A stretch of DNA of 64,000 nucleotides, from the NCBI GenBank assembly GCA_037447655.1, contig JBBHKE010002320.1:240185-304184 (forward strand), in the 5' to 3' direction. Numbering within the stretch: the stretch's first letter is position 1; every line of letters begins with the position of its first letter. The stretch is from Zygnema cylindricum (lineage: Eukaryota > Streptophyta > Zygnematophyceae > Zygnematales > Zygnemataceae). A program made the translations under genes and the position numbers. The notes below the pieces were generated by a model, which was given only the letters and a program-made list of their open reading frames with translations, ran no database searches and was not told where the DNA came from. Positions 1-11,913 of the stretch are shown piece by piece.

Positions 1-880
1 TTTGTTCGTCACACTATTTATCTCAAAAGACTTCTGTTATGTTTGAAAACTGAAAACCCTAAAAAATGAGTTGGCGTACAAACTAGCATTTGCAAAATTT
101 ATAAAAAATGTGTCGTATGATTACTTCGTACGCAGGTACGTGGTACGCAAGTTAAGATTTGAAGTGAAGTTTGTGCAATTTTGTGTCCCCCATTGGAACA
201 CTGGATTCAGGAAGCCTCTAGGTAACATTTGGCTAGCCCTCTTTCAATTTGGATCACTGCTCCCCAAGTAGGTAAATAGACAATTTGACTGCACCTCTGT
301 GCAGTCTGGACTCCTCTGAGTTCACAGCAAAAAGAATCACTGAAAACGCCCAACCAGACGTTTAATAATAAAGTGGCAAAGATGCTAATATTGACACAAG
401 CTTGTTGGGAGAGAGGCGGCTACCTCCTCAATCCTCTAAGTCCTAAACCCCTCTCACAACCCCTATCTACTTATGTACGAACCAATCTGAAGACTGTACA
501 GTACATTAAGGTACTAATGTCGATGTACTTTCTGTACGGCTTGTGTACGACAAGGCCATGGAGTGGACGCATGTCTCCTTCAGACTCGTCCTCATGCTCT
601 ATGGGATTCCCGCTTCCCAAATATATATCTTGCCACGTGTCGCCAGGTCATGTCACGTCCGAAAACCACCAAGATGGCCATTCAAGGATCCCGGCGATGA
701 TGCGGGCCGTCGGATCAAAACCGGCTTTTAATGTTTGTCGTCCAAAATAACAAATGTCCGGTACATTTGTTTCGTGAGCACTAAAACTTAACTAGTTTCT
801 ATGCTCTTAATTTATTATCCCGTTGAACGAATTAATGATCTTGCTAATGTTTAAATAGCTATCAAACCCTATGTATCCTA
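1..880. other. intergenic, no gene recognised
   Basis: I see no conserved protein, RNA gene or element boundary here. The longest open frame (373-750, +) has no recognisable domain and no splice-linked partner. Positions 560-730 are locally GC-richer and hold two ACGT-core motifs (CCACGTGTC, TCACGTCC) that resemble plant bZIP/bHLH sites, but no transcript can be tied to them. Confidence 0.5.
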
Positions 881-884
881 ACGG

Positions 885-1120
885 ACTTCTACGACAGACC
901 GGTAAGAGCTGACGGCTACACCTCGCTCTGCCGGTTGGAGGTTCAAGTCCAGCCGAACTCAACCTTTTTGTTGAGAGTGACTTAGGTCACTTTTTAGTCC
1001 TGCCTATGGAGTTGAGGCACCCATGGCTCCATCGCCCTCTCTCTCTTTCAGTGACTACAACAAGTATGGGGGCTAGAGAGAGAAGGTGGAGGCAGGTTGC
1101 CAGTGCTTTGTCTTTTGTTT
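885..1120 (+). repeat. possible tRNA-derived SINE-like fragment
   Basis: A good RNA polymerase III B-box, GGTTCAAGTCC, lies at 940-950, with a weaker A-box-like stretch (CCGGTAAGAGC) near 899-909. A full cloverleaf cannot be drawn because the T-stem has mismatches. The 3' part (960-1120) is not tRNA-like and holds an AGTGACTTAGGTCACT hairpin and a CTCTCTC run. A tRNA-related head with an unrelated body is SINE architecture, but I see no second copy in the window, so this is a weak call. A decayed tRNA is the alternative. Confidence 0.3.
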
Positions 1121-1129
1121 ATTTTACAT

Positions 1130-1883
1130 AATTTAAGACCTAGAAAACACCTTCCCTAAATCAGTGATTTCAACAGTTTGTCGGTGCTAAAAATCTGAAA
1201 GATATTCAATATCGGATCGTAGCTTGCGTGGCGCTATTCAATTTAGAACACGTGGCTTACAATCTCTACGTGATGGAACATCGACTCAATCGACCCGGTC
1301 TGTAGAGTTTGCCGAACAATTATAGAAACGTATGATGGAACTTCACCCTTATGCTACAGGCTACTGTAGTTAATTGGCTCGACATGATGGCAAATTGGTC
1401 GGGTAACTACATCGCTCGATTTTAGTGTTATTTTATTTTTTAGCGTAAATGGTATATTACACCGTGTATCGCTATTAGTATTAATAGTTTTTTTGCCGCT
1501 TAAAATATATTTTTTCCGTACACACTTATCGGATTGTAGATCTGACGGTTTTGATTGAAAGGGAATATTCTCAGCTTCCAATAGGCGTCTCAAATTGGAA
1601 ATCGGACAAGTGTGTCCAAAGAAAAGATGTGAAAAGTGGTGAATTAACTATTAACCCTGATAACCATACGCGGTTTAGCGTTCATAATGCTATTTTCCGT
1701 ATTTTTGTCGAAAAAAAATAACAATAGGATTACATTTTGGTACTTTTGTGTGTCGACTTAAAGCATACATGCTGATCAACAGTATTTAAAATGCAAGTTT
1801 ACAACCCTGACAGCATTCGCGGAGAGATGTATTGAACTTGTGGGGTTTGAAAATCTACTAATCTACGAACATTGTTTGAGTAA
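1130..1883. other. intergenic with two isolated transposon-end motifs
   Basis: No gene seen. At 1340-1356 there is the reverse complement of TAAGGGTGAAGTTCCATC, a motif also found at 7612. At 1460 a CACCGTGTATCGCTATTAG end motif belongs to the same family as 5852 and 7965. Partners that would define complete elements were not found. Confidence 0.4.
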
Positions 1884-2335
1884 GGGTGAACCTCCATCAA
1901 GCAAAAAGTGAGGTTCATTACTAGAAAAAATCCATTTTTGTACAACTCATTTTCATATATGGCCGTACTATTATTTTTGTTTTTAATAAAACATTATTAC
2001 CGAAGATTCGTCAAGATTCTCCAAACTTTTGGGCGACAACCACCACCGTCCGATTATATGTTTTCGAAGCAAGCTGTTACTTTATCGAGTGTCTAGTTAG
2101 AGAAGACTAACTAGACATTGGACGTGTAAAAGTTGAACGCGTGGATTGGTCACGTGTAATCCAAGATAAAAACCCTACATGTGGCACACGCCACGCGCCT
2201 TCGGACAAGCGAGAATCAAATCTTAAGGAAAACCACGAGAAAATCTTTGTCGAAGAATGTGCCGTGACGCCGCCTCCACCATCCGTTGACATCCGGAATC
2301 TGCAGCGCCGTGACGAAACACGAACGTCAAAACAA
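1884..2335 (+). repeat. dispersed repeat family A, copy 1
   Basis: This segment aligns with 55800-56255 in the same orientation. Shared blocks include AACCTCCATCAAGC at the start, CCAAACTTTTGGG, GTTTTCGAAGCAAGC, CGCCTTCGGACA and CCATTGACATCCG-like near the end. The left edge carries TAAGGGTGAACCTCCATC, similar to other ends in the window. An 11-bp perfect inverted repeat with a 6-base loop sits at 2090-2117. It is probably a non-autonomous DNA transposon; no TIR partner or target duplication was proven. Confidence 0.55.
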
Positions 2336-2634
2336 TGACAAAAAGGACAAAACATGAACGTACAAATTGTACATTAATGTAATTTAATTTTGCGACTGGT
2401 TCTACGCATACGAGTTCAAATATTATGCTTTTGGAATCTTTGACATGCTCGCTGTCAGAACATGAACCTACGTGCATCCAATCGAGAAAAAGCACGTACA
2501 CGATAAATATCTTCTTGCTGACACGACCTGATGGAGAAGTGAACGAAATAATACTACAAGTAAACGTATCCGTACGATTACTGTCGAGGCCTGATGGAGA
2601 AGAGGCCTAAACATTAGATTGAGTAGAATTTAAA

Positions 2635-2952
2635 AATTGGTTACTTTATGGTATACTGCTTCGCGCGGAGAGTAGACAGCCGGTACAGGTCGAAACGAGG
2701 AGAACTCGCGGAGGGTCGAGGAGAATTACGCCGGCCGCGGGATAACCTCGCGGAGACTCCCGCGGATGCCGGTTCGACACATTTCGAATTGGCCCGCGAA
2801 GACGTCACCGGGCCAGGTATACCTGTATTAGCTGGCGGCGTACGACGTCTCGCGGGAGGACGCAACCAGATAAATAGCCCGTTCAGCGACGGCCGATGTT
2901 AAAATGCTTCAATTTTTTTAAAGCGCTTCAATTTTATGTAAAGCAACCAATT
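2635..2952. mobile_element. GC-rich islet bounded by inverted repeats (MITE-like)
   Basis: The segment is flanked by AATTGGTTACTTTA on the left (2635-2648) and its imperfect reverse complement, TAAAGCAACCAATT, on the right (2939-2952). Its core (about 2660-2900) is strikingly GC-rich, with repeated CGCGGA and CTCGCGGAG words, inside DNA that is otherwise strongly AT-rich. Open frames exist on both strands but neither looks like a known protein. A MITE or short foldback element fits best. No target duplication is clear. Confidence 0.5.
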
Positions 2953-3299
2953 ATTCCTCCCCTTAAAAAAATAATGAAATATAACACTAAGAAAACAAAA
3001 TGTTGTCATTACCCTATTACTCCGACCCCATTACCGATACGATTTTAATTTCATGACAGTTTACCACTTAGGGCGTTTAAACCTCATTACCGATACAATT
3101 ATTTTAATTAGTCTGTTTATTAATCTATTTAGTCGAATTAAATTAATCTCTCGTTCAATTTTTGCAACATTTTAATATACATTACAATACAATATAATAT
3201 AACAATATATAATAAGATATAATATAATAAAATGAAATTTAATATATATAACATATAATATAGTGATAACATATAATATACACTAAATATGATATAAAT
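2953..3299. other. AT-rich spacer
   Basis: Low-complexity A/T-rich sequence leading into the microsatellite. No gene or RNA is visible. Confidence 0.5.
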
Positions 3300-3323
3300 T
3301 AACAAACACATATATATACATAT

Positions 3324-3377
<54 letters not shown>

Positions 3378-3728
3378 GTATATTTATATATATATGTATG
3401 TATGTATGTATATATATATATATATGTGTGTGTTTTTATGTATGTATGTATGTATGTATGTATGTATGTATGTATATATGTATGCATGCATGCATGCATG
3501 TATGTATTTATGTATGTTTGTATGTATGTTTGTATGTATGTATGTATGTATGTATGTATGTATGTATGTATGTATGTATGTATGTATGTATGTATGTATG
3601 TATGTATGTATGTATGTATGTATGTATGCATGTATGTATGTATGTATGTATGTATGTATGTATGTATGTATGTATGTATGTATGTATGTATGTATGTATG
3701 TATGTATGTATGTATGTGTGTATATATA

Positions 3729-3763
<35 letters not shown>

Positions 3764-3775
3764 GACATAAATACA
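3300..3775. repeat. long compound microsatellite, mainly (TATG)n with (TA)n and (CA)n
   Basis: A run of TA and CA dinucleotides (3303-3425) passes into an almost pure TATG tetranucleotide array (about 3435-3716) with a few TGCA and TTTG variants, then TA-rich sequence again. All six frames across it are open only because the repeat lacks stop codons; they are not genes. Confidence 0.95.
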
Positions 3776-5300
3776 CATTAATTACGTACATAATTTTGTA
3801 ATAATTTTAAACAACATTGTGTAGAAAAGCATTTGAAAAAAAAACATACAAAATCTAATAATTAGTTATACGTTACTTTTGTTTTCCTTTAACATACCTC
3901 AAACGAACGATTTATAATTTAACTTCAAGCAAGACATTAATCGCTTTTTAGCCTTTTTTTGGTTTACATTGTGTAAAAAAAAATTCACAATTACACTCTA
4001 GTAATTTAAGTTGTTGTGTAAACGTAATAAATATGTAGTTTTTCATTTCAAAATGTACGAAATGCCAATATCGAACAAACAAAGCGCAAACTATTTACAT
4101 CTACAATTAGTGCGTACATACAAAATCGAAGGTAACATGAGAAAACATTAAATAAAAACGAATGTTGAATGATAACTATAATAAATGCTTTGTAAAAAAT
4201 AAATATAAACGTTCCTTTTAACAAACATTGAAAACTACACATTCCATTTTAACAAACAAGTTACGCAATTAGGTTTATTAAACTTTCATCGATACATACC
4301 GAAAAAATAAACAAAAAGTAATTTGTAATATGCAACAAAGCATACGCGTATAAACACAGTTTCGTTTAACAAAAACAAAAAAAAATGTCATTTTCTTGAT
4401 AAAAAAATAACAATAATAATAAATAAACCAATAATATGTTAATGATAGAAACGATGCAACATAAGTTTCAAAGTAAAACTCATAAAAATAAAATGGACAA
4501 ATAACACGAAACTAATATGACATCAATGGAAAAGACAAAACAAAAAAGACAAAGAACAAATAATGAAAACAAAAAAAAGATGGAATTTTTTCGTTTGGAA
4601 ACAAAATTACAAGGTGAATTACTATTACTGTCATTAACATTAAGTTGACGTTCCCAAATTTGGACCCACGAACCCAAAATAGAATTAATAATTATATTTT
4701 TTTCTTTATGCTATTATATGTAAAGTGTACTCAATGTCAACGACTATAATTTGGGCAATTTGAAATAGTGTAGTGTACACATGTGCCAACACATACTATT
4801 TGTTTTGTTTTTAAGTACGAACCTACAAAAAAAGTGTCAAATAATGATGTAGAGACGGGAAAATGAGTCGCGTTGTTTTGAGAAAGCACCCCCAAATTCG
4901 ATAACAGTAATAAAGACGCGAAAACATAACGCCAACTTGTTCTCACATGTTCAAGCATCGACTATGTGGACACAACCTATAGCGGCTACACTATAGGAAC
5001 GTGTATCAAAATTAGTGTTACATGTATAAATTAGCGTTATTGTTTTGTTTGCATTAGGCTCTTATAACATTAAATAGGGTTAATAACACTAATTGTTCCT
5101 TCACACGAGTTATTTTTGATAATTAATAGCGATTCATGGTTTAAGTTTGAAAATTTAACATGTATTTTATATACTCTATTAATATAATTTGCGTTCGAGC
5201 GTACGTGTATTAATATTCATGTACGCTCGAGCGTACTAAATGTCGTTAGAAGTGTTAGTCGACGTCATATTTCCGTACGTTTGAAAACAGATGTTATAAA
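3776..5300. other. AT-rich intergenic, no gene
   Basis: Strongly AT-rich DNA with short homopolymers. No protein similarity, splice structure or RNA gene is visible. At 5120-5140 there is a TAGCGATTCATGGTTTA motif resembling an end of the CACCGTGAATCG TIR family. Confidence 0.5.
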
Positions 5301-5311
5301 ATTGAAGTACA

Positions 5312-5816
5312 TTTTGGGGGAGAGTTAATCTACATCACGAGCGTACGGAATTTTGCGCGGAGAGTTAATCTACATTGGAGAGTACGGAATTCAATATAAC
5401 CACGTACGGACATCCGCAAGGAGAGTTAATCTACATTGAGAAGTACGGAATTCCACTTTCGACCGTACGAAAATCGATTAATAACGCTACAATTGGGACT
5501 GTTAATCGTACACGCAGATTTGTGTTGTACTTTTCAAAATTTGAATGTACATAACTTCTCCGCTTTCAAAATACTTTCTCCTCCTTTCAAAATACTCGTT
5601 CAATTTTGACTCTAAGATATTTTTGTACTCTCCGCGTATGCTCCTCATTTCACGTATCGTATAAAAAAAAATTTCGCCTGCGGCGCCAAACGATACGACA
5701 ATATGACTGTACATGTTTTTTTTTGTTTTTAATGTCATATGTCAGTGTTCTCACGATAATAGGACTGTACTTTATTTTTTTTGTTTTCGATGTCATACGT
5801 GAGTGTTCTCACGTGA
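5312..5816. repeat. short diverged tandem repeats
   Basis: Three units share GAGAGTTAATCTACAT (starting 5320, 5360 and 5421), each followed by a GTACGGAATT-like block. A second pair lies at 5704-5816: GACTGTAC, a T-rich run, ATGTCATA and GTGTTCTCACG recur after about 57 bases. Function unknown. Confidence 0.6.
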
Positions 5817-5851
5817 CGCGCGGCTCAGATTGTTCGACGGATTAAATGGTA

Positions 5852-7038
5852 CACCGTGAATCGCTATTAGCGTAATGAAATAGATAGCGTAATGAAACAA
5901 TTAGCGTACTTTACGGTAAATTGTGTTTTTTCGGGTACACCATGATACTAATTTATCATGTACTCTAATTTGTAGCGAATGCTCTATATGGGAACGCTGT
6001 AAGTATGAACACTTGGTTTTTTTTTTTTTTTTTTGTCCATCTGACCTAATCAGCGAGGAGACTCCCAAAAAAAAATTCTCCGCGCTTCGCGCGATTTTTT
6101 TGTCCTTATCAATAACTGGGAGGGATTTACATTGCCCGGGCAAAATCCTCCTCGAAGGTCTCCGCCGCCCGCCAAATGTGCCCTCCCCCCAATGTCGAAT
6201 ACCACTACGGTATTTATACTTATATTAATTAATGTTCCCGATCTTTCCGGTGTTAACAGGCATTGATAGCTAATCAACACGATCTTTACTGTATGCGTAT
6301 CGAGCAAGCCTCCATACATTTGCGGGAGCTTTGGCACCTCACGAGACTTGTCGCGCACACCCAAAGGTTGTAATCGGGTCTTTAAAATATGATTTATGTG
6401 TGTAGGGTCATTTTTTTCTGTTTTTTTTAATAAAAATACAAAAGCATACGTTCTCGGGGAGAAAGCGGGAGGCAAGGGCGACGTGGACCCGTTCCCCGTG
6501 CGCGAAACGTCCCGAAAAGTTGCAATATTGAGTACTCCACGAATCGTAACTACAGTTATGTACGCTAATTCCGTCACCCCAAATTTTGACTCTATTACCA
6601 TAAATAAAGTAAATTATTCTAAGTTATTTTTTACATTATTTAAGAATTTTTTTGAATGAGCGCTAGTAACTATAATAAAGTGTCGTTTTAGATAGTGTGG
6701 CGTACGGTCGGTGTCTGATCGTGCAAAATTGTACTTTATTAAGTGAAAGAGTGCTTGATTTAACACATACCGTTATCATGTAACTGCGTTTTAACAAAAT
6801 GCGTAGTGTAATTGTCATAATGACGTGAAACTGTACGTTTTATCAGGTTTTGTTTTTATACCTAATTTACAGTAGATATATTCATCGCCCAAATTGACGT
6901 CCAAATTAGAGTTATTGATAAATTAGAGTATTTTTTTTTTAAAGGGTTGATTACCCAAAACAGAGTTAATAACTCTAATTATGTTTTTTTCTTTTTTTTA
7001 CTTTAATTATTTCTTTACTCTAATTACGATTTGCGGTG
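5852..7038. mobile_element. TA-flanked TIR element, CACCGTGAATCG family
   Basis: The left end reads TA-CACCGTGAATCG and the right end reads CGATTTGCGGTG-TA, giving imperfect 12-bp TIRs flanked by TA on both sides. Related ends occur at 1460 and in the MITE at 7598-7965. The interior has no transposase that I can recognise, so it is probably non-autonomous. TA target sites fit the Tc1/mariner (Stowaway) superfamily, but the TIR is not the classical Stowaway one. Confidence 0.5.
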
Positions 7039-7597
7039 TACTGTAGTGGAACGTACTTACGAAACCTTCAATCTTTTGCCTACCCGGCCTTACCCGATTT
7101 GTTTTTTTTGAATCACCCGGCCGAATCCAGCCGGCCCCCAGAATTTGGCACCCGAATCCGTTCCGGATCCGACGCGGCCGGTCGTGTACGGATTGTGTAC
7201 GGATTGGGGTACTCGATTGCGAACGTTGATAACGTGTTATGTCACTATGAAAGTTTATAACTTTTGTATCGAGGAGTATCGAAATGAACTACAATTCACT
7301 ACACTATAGTATTGCAGAGGTCGCAAACGGTCAACCGAAACCGTGACCGACCGTTAACCGACCGCCCGCGCCAGATCCAGAACGGATTTGGTTGCCAAAT
7401 TTAAGGGGGTCGGGCGGTTACGTTCGGTTGATTCACCAGGAAAAAAAAAGTCAGTTACGGTCGGTCAACCAAAAAACAAAAAAAAATGAAAAATTTGTAC
7501 TGTCCCTATAATCCAACATTCTTGTACTTTATACCCATTGGTAACGTGGAAGAACAAGACATTATGATTAGTGTCGCAAATTTGACATGCTACTGTA

Positions 7598-7965
7598 AAC
7601 CGCGAATTGTACTTAGGGTGAAGTTCCATCATACGTTTCATTTGCTGTCGACGGACGAGAGTTATGCGAACGACTTTTTTCGATGTGATTGGTTTTTTGT
7701 TTAGTGCCATTTTACGTGCGAGCGCGATTTTATTAAATCATTTTTTGTACCTTTTTACTTATAAAAGTACAATTCTGCACGGTCGAACGTTGTCTATACT
7801 CCACACTATTTAAAACGAACATATATTATAATTTGTTACGCTAAATAAACCTTACCTTGAATAGCATAATGAAAATTTTTTAATCATTTACTCTATTTAA
7901 GGTGATAGAGTCAAAATTTAGGGCGACCAAATTAGCGTTATTTATTCTAATTACGATTCACGGTG
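7598..7965. mobile_element. 368-bp MITE inserted at TA in the hAT arm
   Basis: Flanking TA dinucleotides at 7596-7597 and 7966-7967 bound a segment with ends AACCGCGAATTG and CACCGTGAATCG (reverse-complemented right end). The inverted hAT copy on the right lacks it: there, the sequence before 7596 joins directly to GTAGTAACAC, the sequence after 7966. This empty site supports a genuine insertion. It contains the TTAGGGTGAAGTTCCATCAT motif found also at 1340. Confidence 0.75.
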
Positions 7966-8396
7966 TAGTAACACTATTCATTTCGCAAATCTTAGGGAAC
8001 GCCACAAATCGTAATTATTGGCTTATTCATACATCGTACATTATTTTAAAGTACTAATTATGCATTTTATATCGTGTTTCCACAAATATATCATATTATT
8101 GTGTCAATGTCATGCGACATGTAGTAATAATTGGTTAATAAATCAGTGAAAATCAAACTATTACGTCAATTTCCCACGACTAATCCTAATTATTGGCTTA
8201 CTCACATGTGTCAAACAATAAATCGATAAATTGAATTGCTATTTAAGTTAGAGAAACTCGACCACAATTCAAACAAAACTTAGTCATACACTAAAAAGGA
8301 GAAAAGCATCCTCGCTTCCCTTAAAACCACAATCCAAAATGAACTTCAAAAATCAAAAGATGGTGATATTGCTCAGTATTACCTAATAGAAGAAAG

Positions 8397-9292
8397 CAGG
8401 GCCACTTCAAATCGTTGGAAAAAAATTGAAAATGTCTATGAAGTTAAAACATCAAACAAATACATGGTAAAGGGGGCACGTTTGTGGCTTGTAATACATG
8501 TTTCATAGTTTATCAATACAAGTCAGCAAAATGTACTTCAACAATCAACACTCACACATGTTTAGATTTGGCCGACATAAATAATTCAAGGGAACTTTTT
8601 TGTAAGTTTCTTTCAAAAACGGAGGCGAAAAAAATTGATAACAACATTTTTGTCGCATTCACAACCGATCTTTGGGCCGAGACAATAAAAAAAACCTTAT
8701 TCATACCAGTAACCGCTCATTTTATTGACAAATAATTTAAACTTCATGCACGGACGCTTCAAGTCATCATTTTCCGGAGGAAAATCACACCGCGGAAAAT
8801 GTTTTAACAACTTTCAAAAATTGTTTAACCAATTTTCAAATGTCAAATTTTGATCTCTGCGTTGCCGTGACTGATAGTGGCTCCAACATGTTTGCGAAAG
8901 AAGGTCTACCGAGTATGTTTACTTGGATACTTTGCGCGGACCATAAAATTGTTACAATTGTGGCAACGATCTTGAATAAGAGCGTAACTTCCAAAAAAGG
9001 CAAATACGATGTGGAAGTTCTTGATTTTTTTGATCTAATTGACGCGTGTAGATCGTTGGTTATACCTTTCAAACATAGTAATTTACAAAATCTTTTGAAA
9101 ACCACTTTAAAACAAGAAAACGCAACGCGGTGGACTTCTTTGCTCCGAATGCTTAAGAGGATTTACGATGCATTCAATGAGATAGGACCAATCGCTCAAG
9201 CAAAAAATAAATTGATACTTTTTGCTTGTATCGATAAGACCCACTTTACCGAACTTGTACGATTTTTAGAAAGGTTTAAAGAAGCGACCCTA
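8397..9292 (+). pseudogene. hAT transposase, N-terminal to middle part, broken
   Basis: Three blocks in changing frames spell a hAT transposase. A BED zinc-finger remnant contains the CNTC pair and the TSTINTHTC segment (frame of 8484-8735). Block 8840-9292 contains VTDSGSNM, then ILCADHK and NATRWTSLLRML, all standard hAT core landmarks. The last residues before truncation are FLERFKEATL. The protein would bind element ends and catalyse cut-and-paste transposition. Frameshifts, stops and the missing C-terminal half with its dimerisation region make it non-functional. Confidence 0.75.
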
Positions 9293-10586
9293 TGTTGTGA
9301 TTTAAAAACTTTAGTACTCAGTAGATGGGTCAGTGAGAGAGGGTTTAGTACTTAGAATATTTTTTGGTATACACACTTTAGTACTGACCCCTAATAGTGT
9401 TACAACAATATAAGGACAAAAGAGTGTACTGTACTTTTACAAGGACACGCGTCAGCAGATGAGGATTTGAAGGTATTTCTGAATGGCGCCGACACTCACA
9501 TACACGCGTCTAACATCGAGCGAGCAGATTTGCAGAATCGAACGGATATAGTTTGGACCGGTCATCCGGTAAAATTACTGTACGGTTTCGGGATTGAACG
9601 TTGACTCGAATCTTGTCGACGGACGCGATTCGCGCGGGACCACAAGTGACGAAGCACGTCGTACACACTCAGGTGCTTCGTACCGCACAACAACTGTCGG
9701 TTGGACTTATGTGAACAATACTGACTAAGCATCAATTCATAATGGGACCACAAATAATGATTTGGACGCGTGTCGTCTATCGCGAAGATCTAATTTACAT
9801 CCTACGACGATCCGTGAATTCAGAATCTACCAGTACGGATGCCTACAGTAATCTGGACGGATTCGCCAATTGCTGACTAAGCAAGTGGCACAATGAATGT
9901 ACGGCCACTATCTGTAAATATCTGAAACAACATTAATTTGTATGTAGCAAATTAGTTTTTAGTGTTACATTACTAAAATAGGATAAAAGTTACAATTAGG
10001 GTTTTGGACGTACTTCCAGTACAGTAGACGTACCGTTGACGTACAGTGACTTTATTAGTGTATAGTACCTAGTTACACGTGTAGTTCCTTGATTAGTGTA
10101 GGAATCAGTAGATGACTCTATGAGTATAAATTGTAGGACTTAGTTTTATTTTGATTATCAGCTGGATTTATCAAAGTAATGGCAAACTGTTTTTCTGCAT
10201 CTTTGACCTGTCAGTGTGATCACTCTGATTGATATCTGGGTATGAAACTTTGTGTGTATGTTCTATGATATAGAAAATATATGTCTGTGTAGTTTCATTC
10301 TGTTCTGCTATTTCTGTAGAATTCTGTGAGAGATTTAATTGGTTAGTTTGATAAGCTGTCAGCTATTTTTAGGAAACTCTCGAGCTCATAACTTTTGGAT
10401 TCCTTTGTGGATCAGTCTGTAATTTTGGGAAGTTATAGTGTCTAGTATATAATGCATATTGGTGCAGTCTGAGGTGATTCTGTATATTGTGGATTAATCT
10501 TTGTTGTCTGAAACACAGCTGGTTTGGGGTAGTCTGTGGGTGTCTTTCCATGAGTAATCCATGGGTGAAATAGGCCATGGACAACA
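9293..10586 (+). repeat. 5' LTR of gag-only element
   Basis: It aligns along its length with 12565-13857 with scattered substitutions. The termini are TG...CA. Confidence 0.85.
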
Positions 10587-10650
10587 GGTTATGGGCCCAC
10601 ACCCATGGCTACCCATATTTGATGGATCTAACTATTACTAATGGAAGTGT

Positions 10651-11913
10651 ATGCTCGAGAGCTACTTCGAGGTTATGGAGCTAAGTGATGTAGTGGATGG
10701 GACTTTGGCCGAAACATCAAGTGGATGGGAGACAAAGAACCGTGAGTGTCTAAGGGTTATCAAGAATTCCTTGACAGAGAAACTGGTAATGATATACCTT
10801 AAGATGAAAAATGCAGCTGAACTATGGAAATGTCTAGAATGTAGGTATTCAGAAACTTCTTTGTATCATTGGTTTAGTAGCGCTACTAAACTTTTTGAAT
10901 ATAAGTATGTAGGCGGAAGCATGGTGGAGTATTGTATTGGTATAGAAAGATTATTTGTAGAAAATGCTTAAGCAAGAGGAAGCTTTACAGATGCACAACA
11001 AGTTGTCTTATTAATGAGAGGCTTACCTAGTGACTATAGAAATGCATCAAATAGACTCACTCAAATTGATAAAAAGGATTGGAACTCAAGCATGGGAATC
11101 CGCATAGTGTTAGATGAAGAAGATAGTAAAAAGGTCTTTGAAAGTAATATGGAGGTTTCTAAGTCACAGTTTCAGAAAATTAGAGGTAACAGTATGTTCG
11201 AAAATGGACCTAAAAATTGTTTTTATTGTAATGATTTAGGACATACCTTCAGGGTATGTCCATCATGTAAAAGTGCATGTGTCACAGGAAAATTCAGAGA
11301 TGGATGGGACAACAACCAAGTTCATCCCTCAACAAGGAGGGAAACAAGTGCGTTTATGAGTGAGGAACAAGACTTGACCGATGACAAAAGACTTTCACCT
11401 TCTGTTGATGAATTTGTTTACTTACCGACTGTCTATCTTTTTCGGAATATGGTGAAAGAGGAAGCAAAGGGAAAGTTTGTTGCCACAGAAAATGGAGTGG
11501 AGGAAGAGGTAATAGAAAAGGATTTGTCTACTGTCAATGATGGCAGATTGGTAAGTGACACAAACTTACGAAAAGAAAGGGTTACCGAAATAGGAGGAGT
11601 TGAAGGGAGTGAAGGGCACCTGAAAGTAGAAGTGGAAGGAACTGAAAATAGTGTGGTTATCAAAGATAGTGTGGAGAAAGAAGAGAGTGAAAAAGACTTG
11701 GTGTTTGTGAGTCTTTCTTGTGATAAATTAGTGTGTGAAAATGACTTACAAGGAGATGAGATTCTTGAAGAAAGGGGAGTAAAAGATAGTGAAGTACACT
11801 TAACATTGGATGTAGAATATTCTTTAGACATAGAGAAAACTGAACTGAAAACAAAACCTAGAGAAGGGCAAAGAGAAGAGGAGGAGAAAAGTAGAGTAAG
11901 AAAGGAAGTTTAG
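10651..11913 (+). pseudogene. Gag-like protein of TR-GAG element
   Basis: Block 1 (10651-10971) resembles the copia-type Gag core (UBN2 / retrotran_gag_2): a conserved Trp-Lys-N..C region, a helical stretch and AELWKCLECRYS. A stop at 10969-10971 separates it from block 2 (11014-11913, 299 residues), which continues the same core (LMRGLPSDYRNA) and then has one CCHC zinc knuckle, CFYCNDLGHTFRVC. The rest is an unusual Glu/Lys/Val-rich acidic tail with repeated 'KDS.EKEE' and 'E.L.V..E' patterns and no match to protease or integrase. Gag would package RNA. The single stop and upstream frames suggest recent decay. Confidence 0.7.

Larger units (their letters stand above)
7315..9292 (+). mobile_element. 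hAT transposon, 5' half (left copy)
   Basis: The left end begins CAGAGGTCGCAAACGGTCAA, the form typical of Ac/Tam3-type plant hAT ends. About 290 bp from this end, plus 7968-8135, are repeated in inverted orientation at 28715-30146, which defines a second copy. A MITE interrupts the arm at 7598-7965. A broken transposase follows (8397-9292). The element stops at 9292, where the LTR of the gag-only retroelement begins, and its own 3' end is missing. Expected 8-bp duplications cannot be found because 7307-7314 and 30147-30154 differ. Confidence 0.75.

Noticed and set aside
373-750. 125-codon open frame
   Set aside because: No domain, no splice partner, ordinary composition.
2648-2902. Open frames on both strands of the GC-rich islet
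   Set aside because: High GC lowers stop frequency; neither protein has a recognisable motif.
3299-3791. Several long open frames on both strands (up to 159 codons) rich in Tyr/Ile/His/Thr or Met/Tyr/Val/Cys
   Set aside because: They are translations of the TATG microsatellite, which has no stop codon in most frames.
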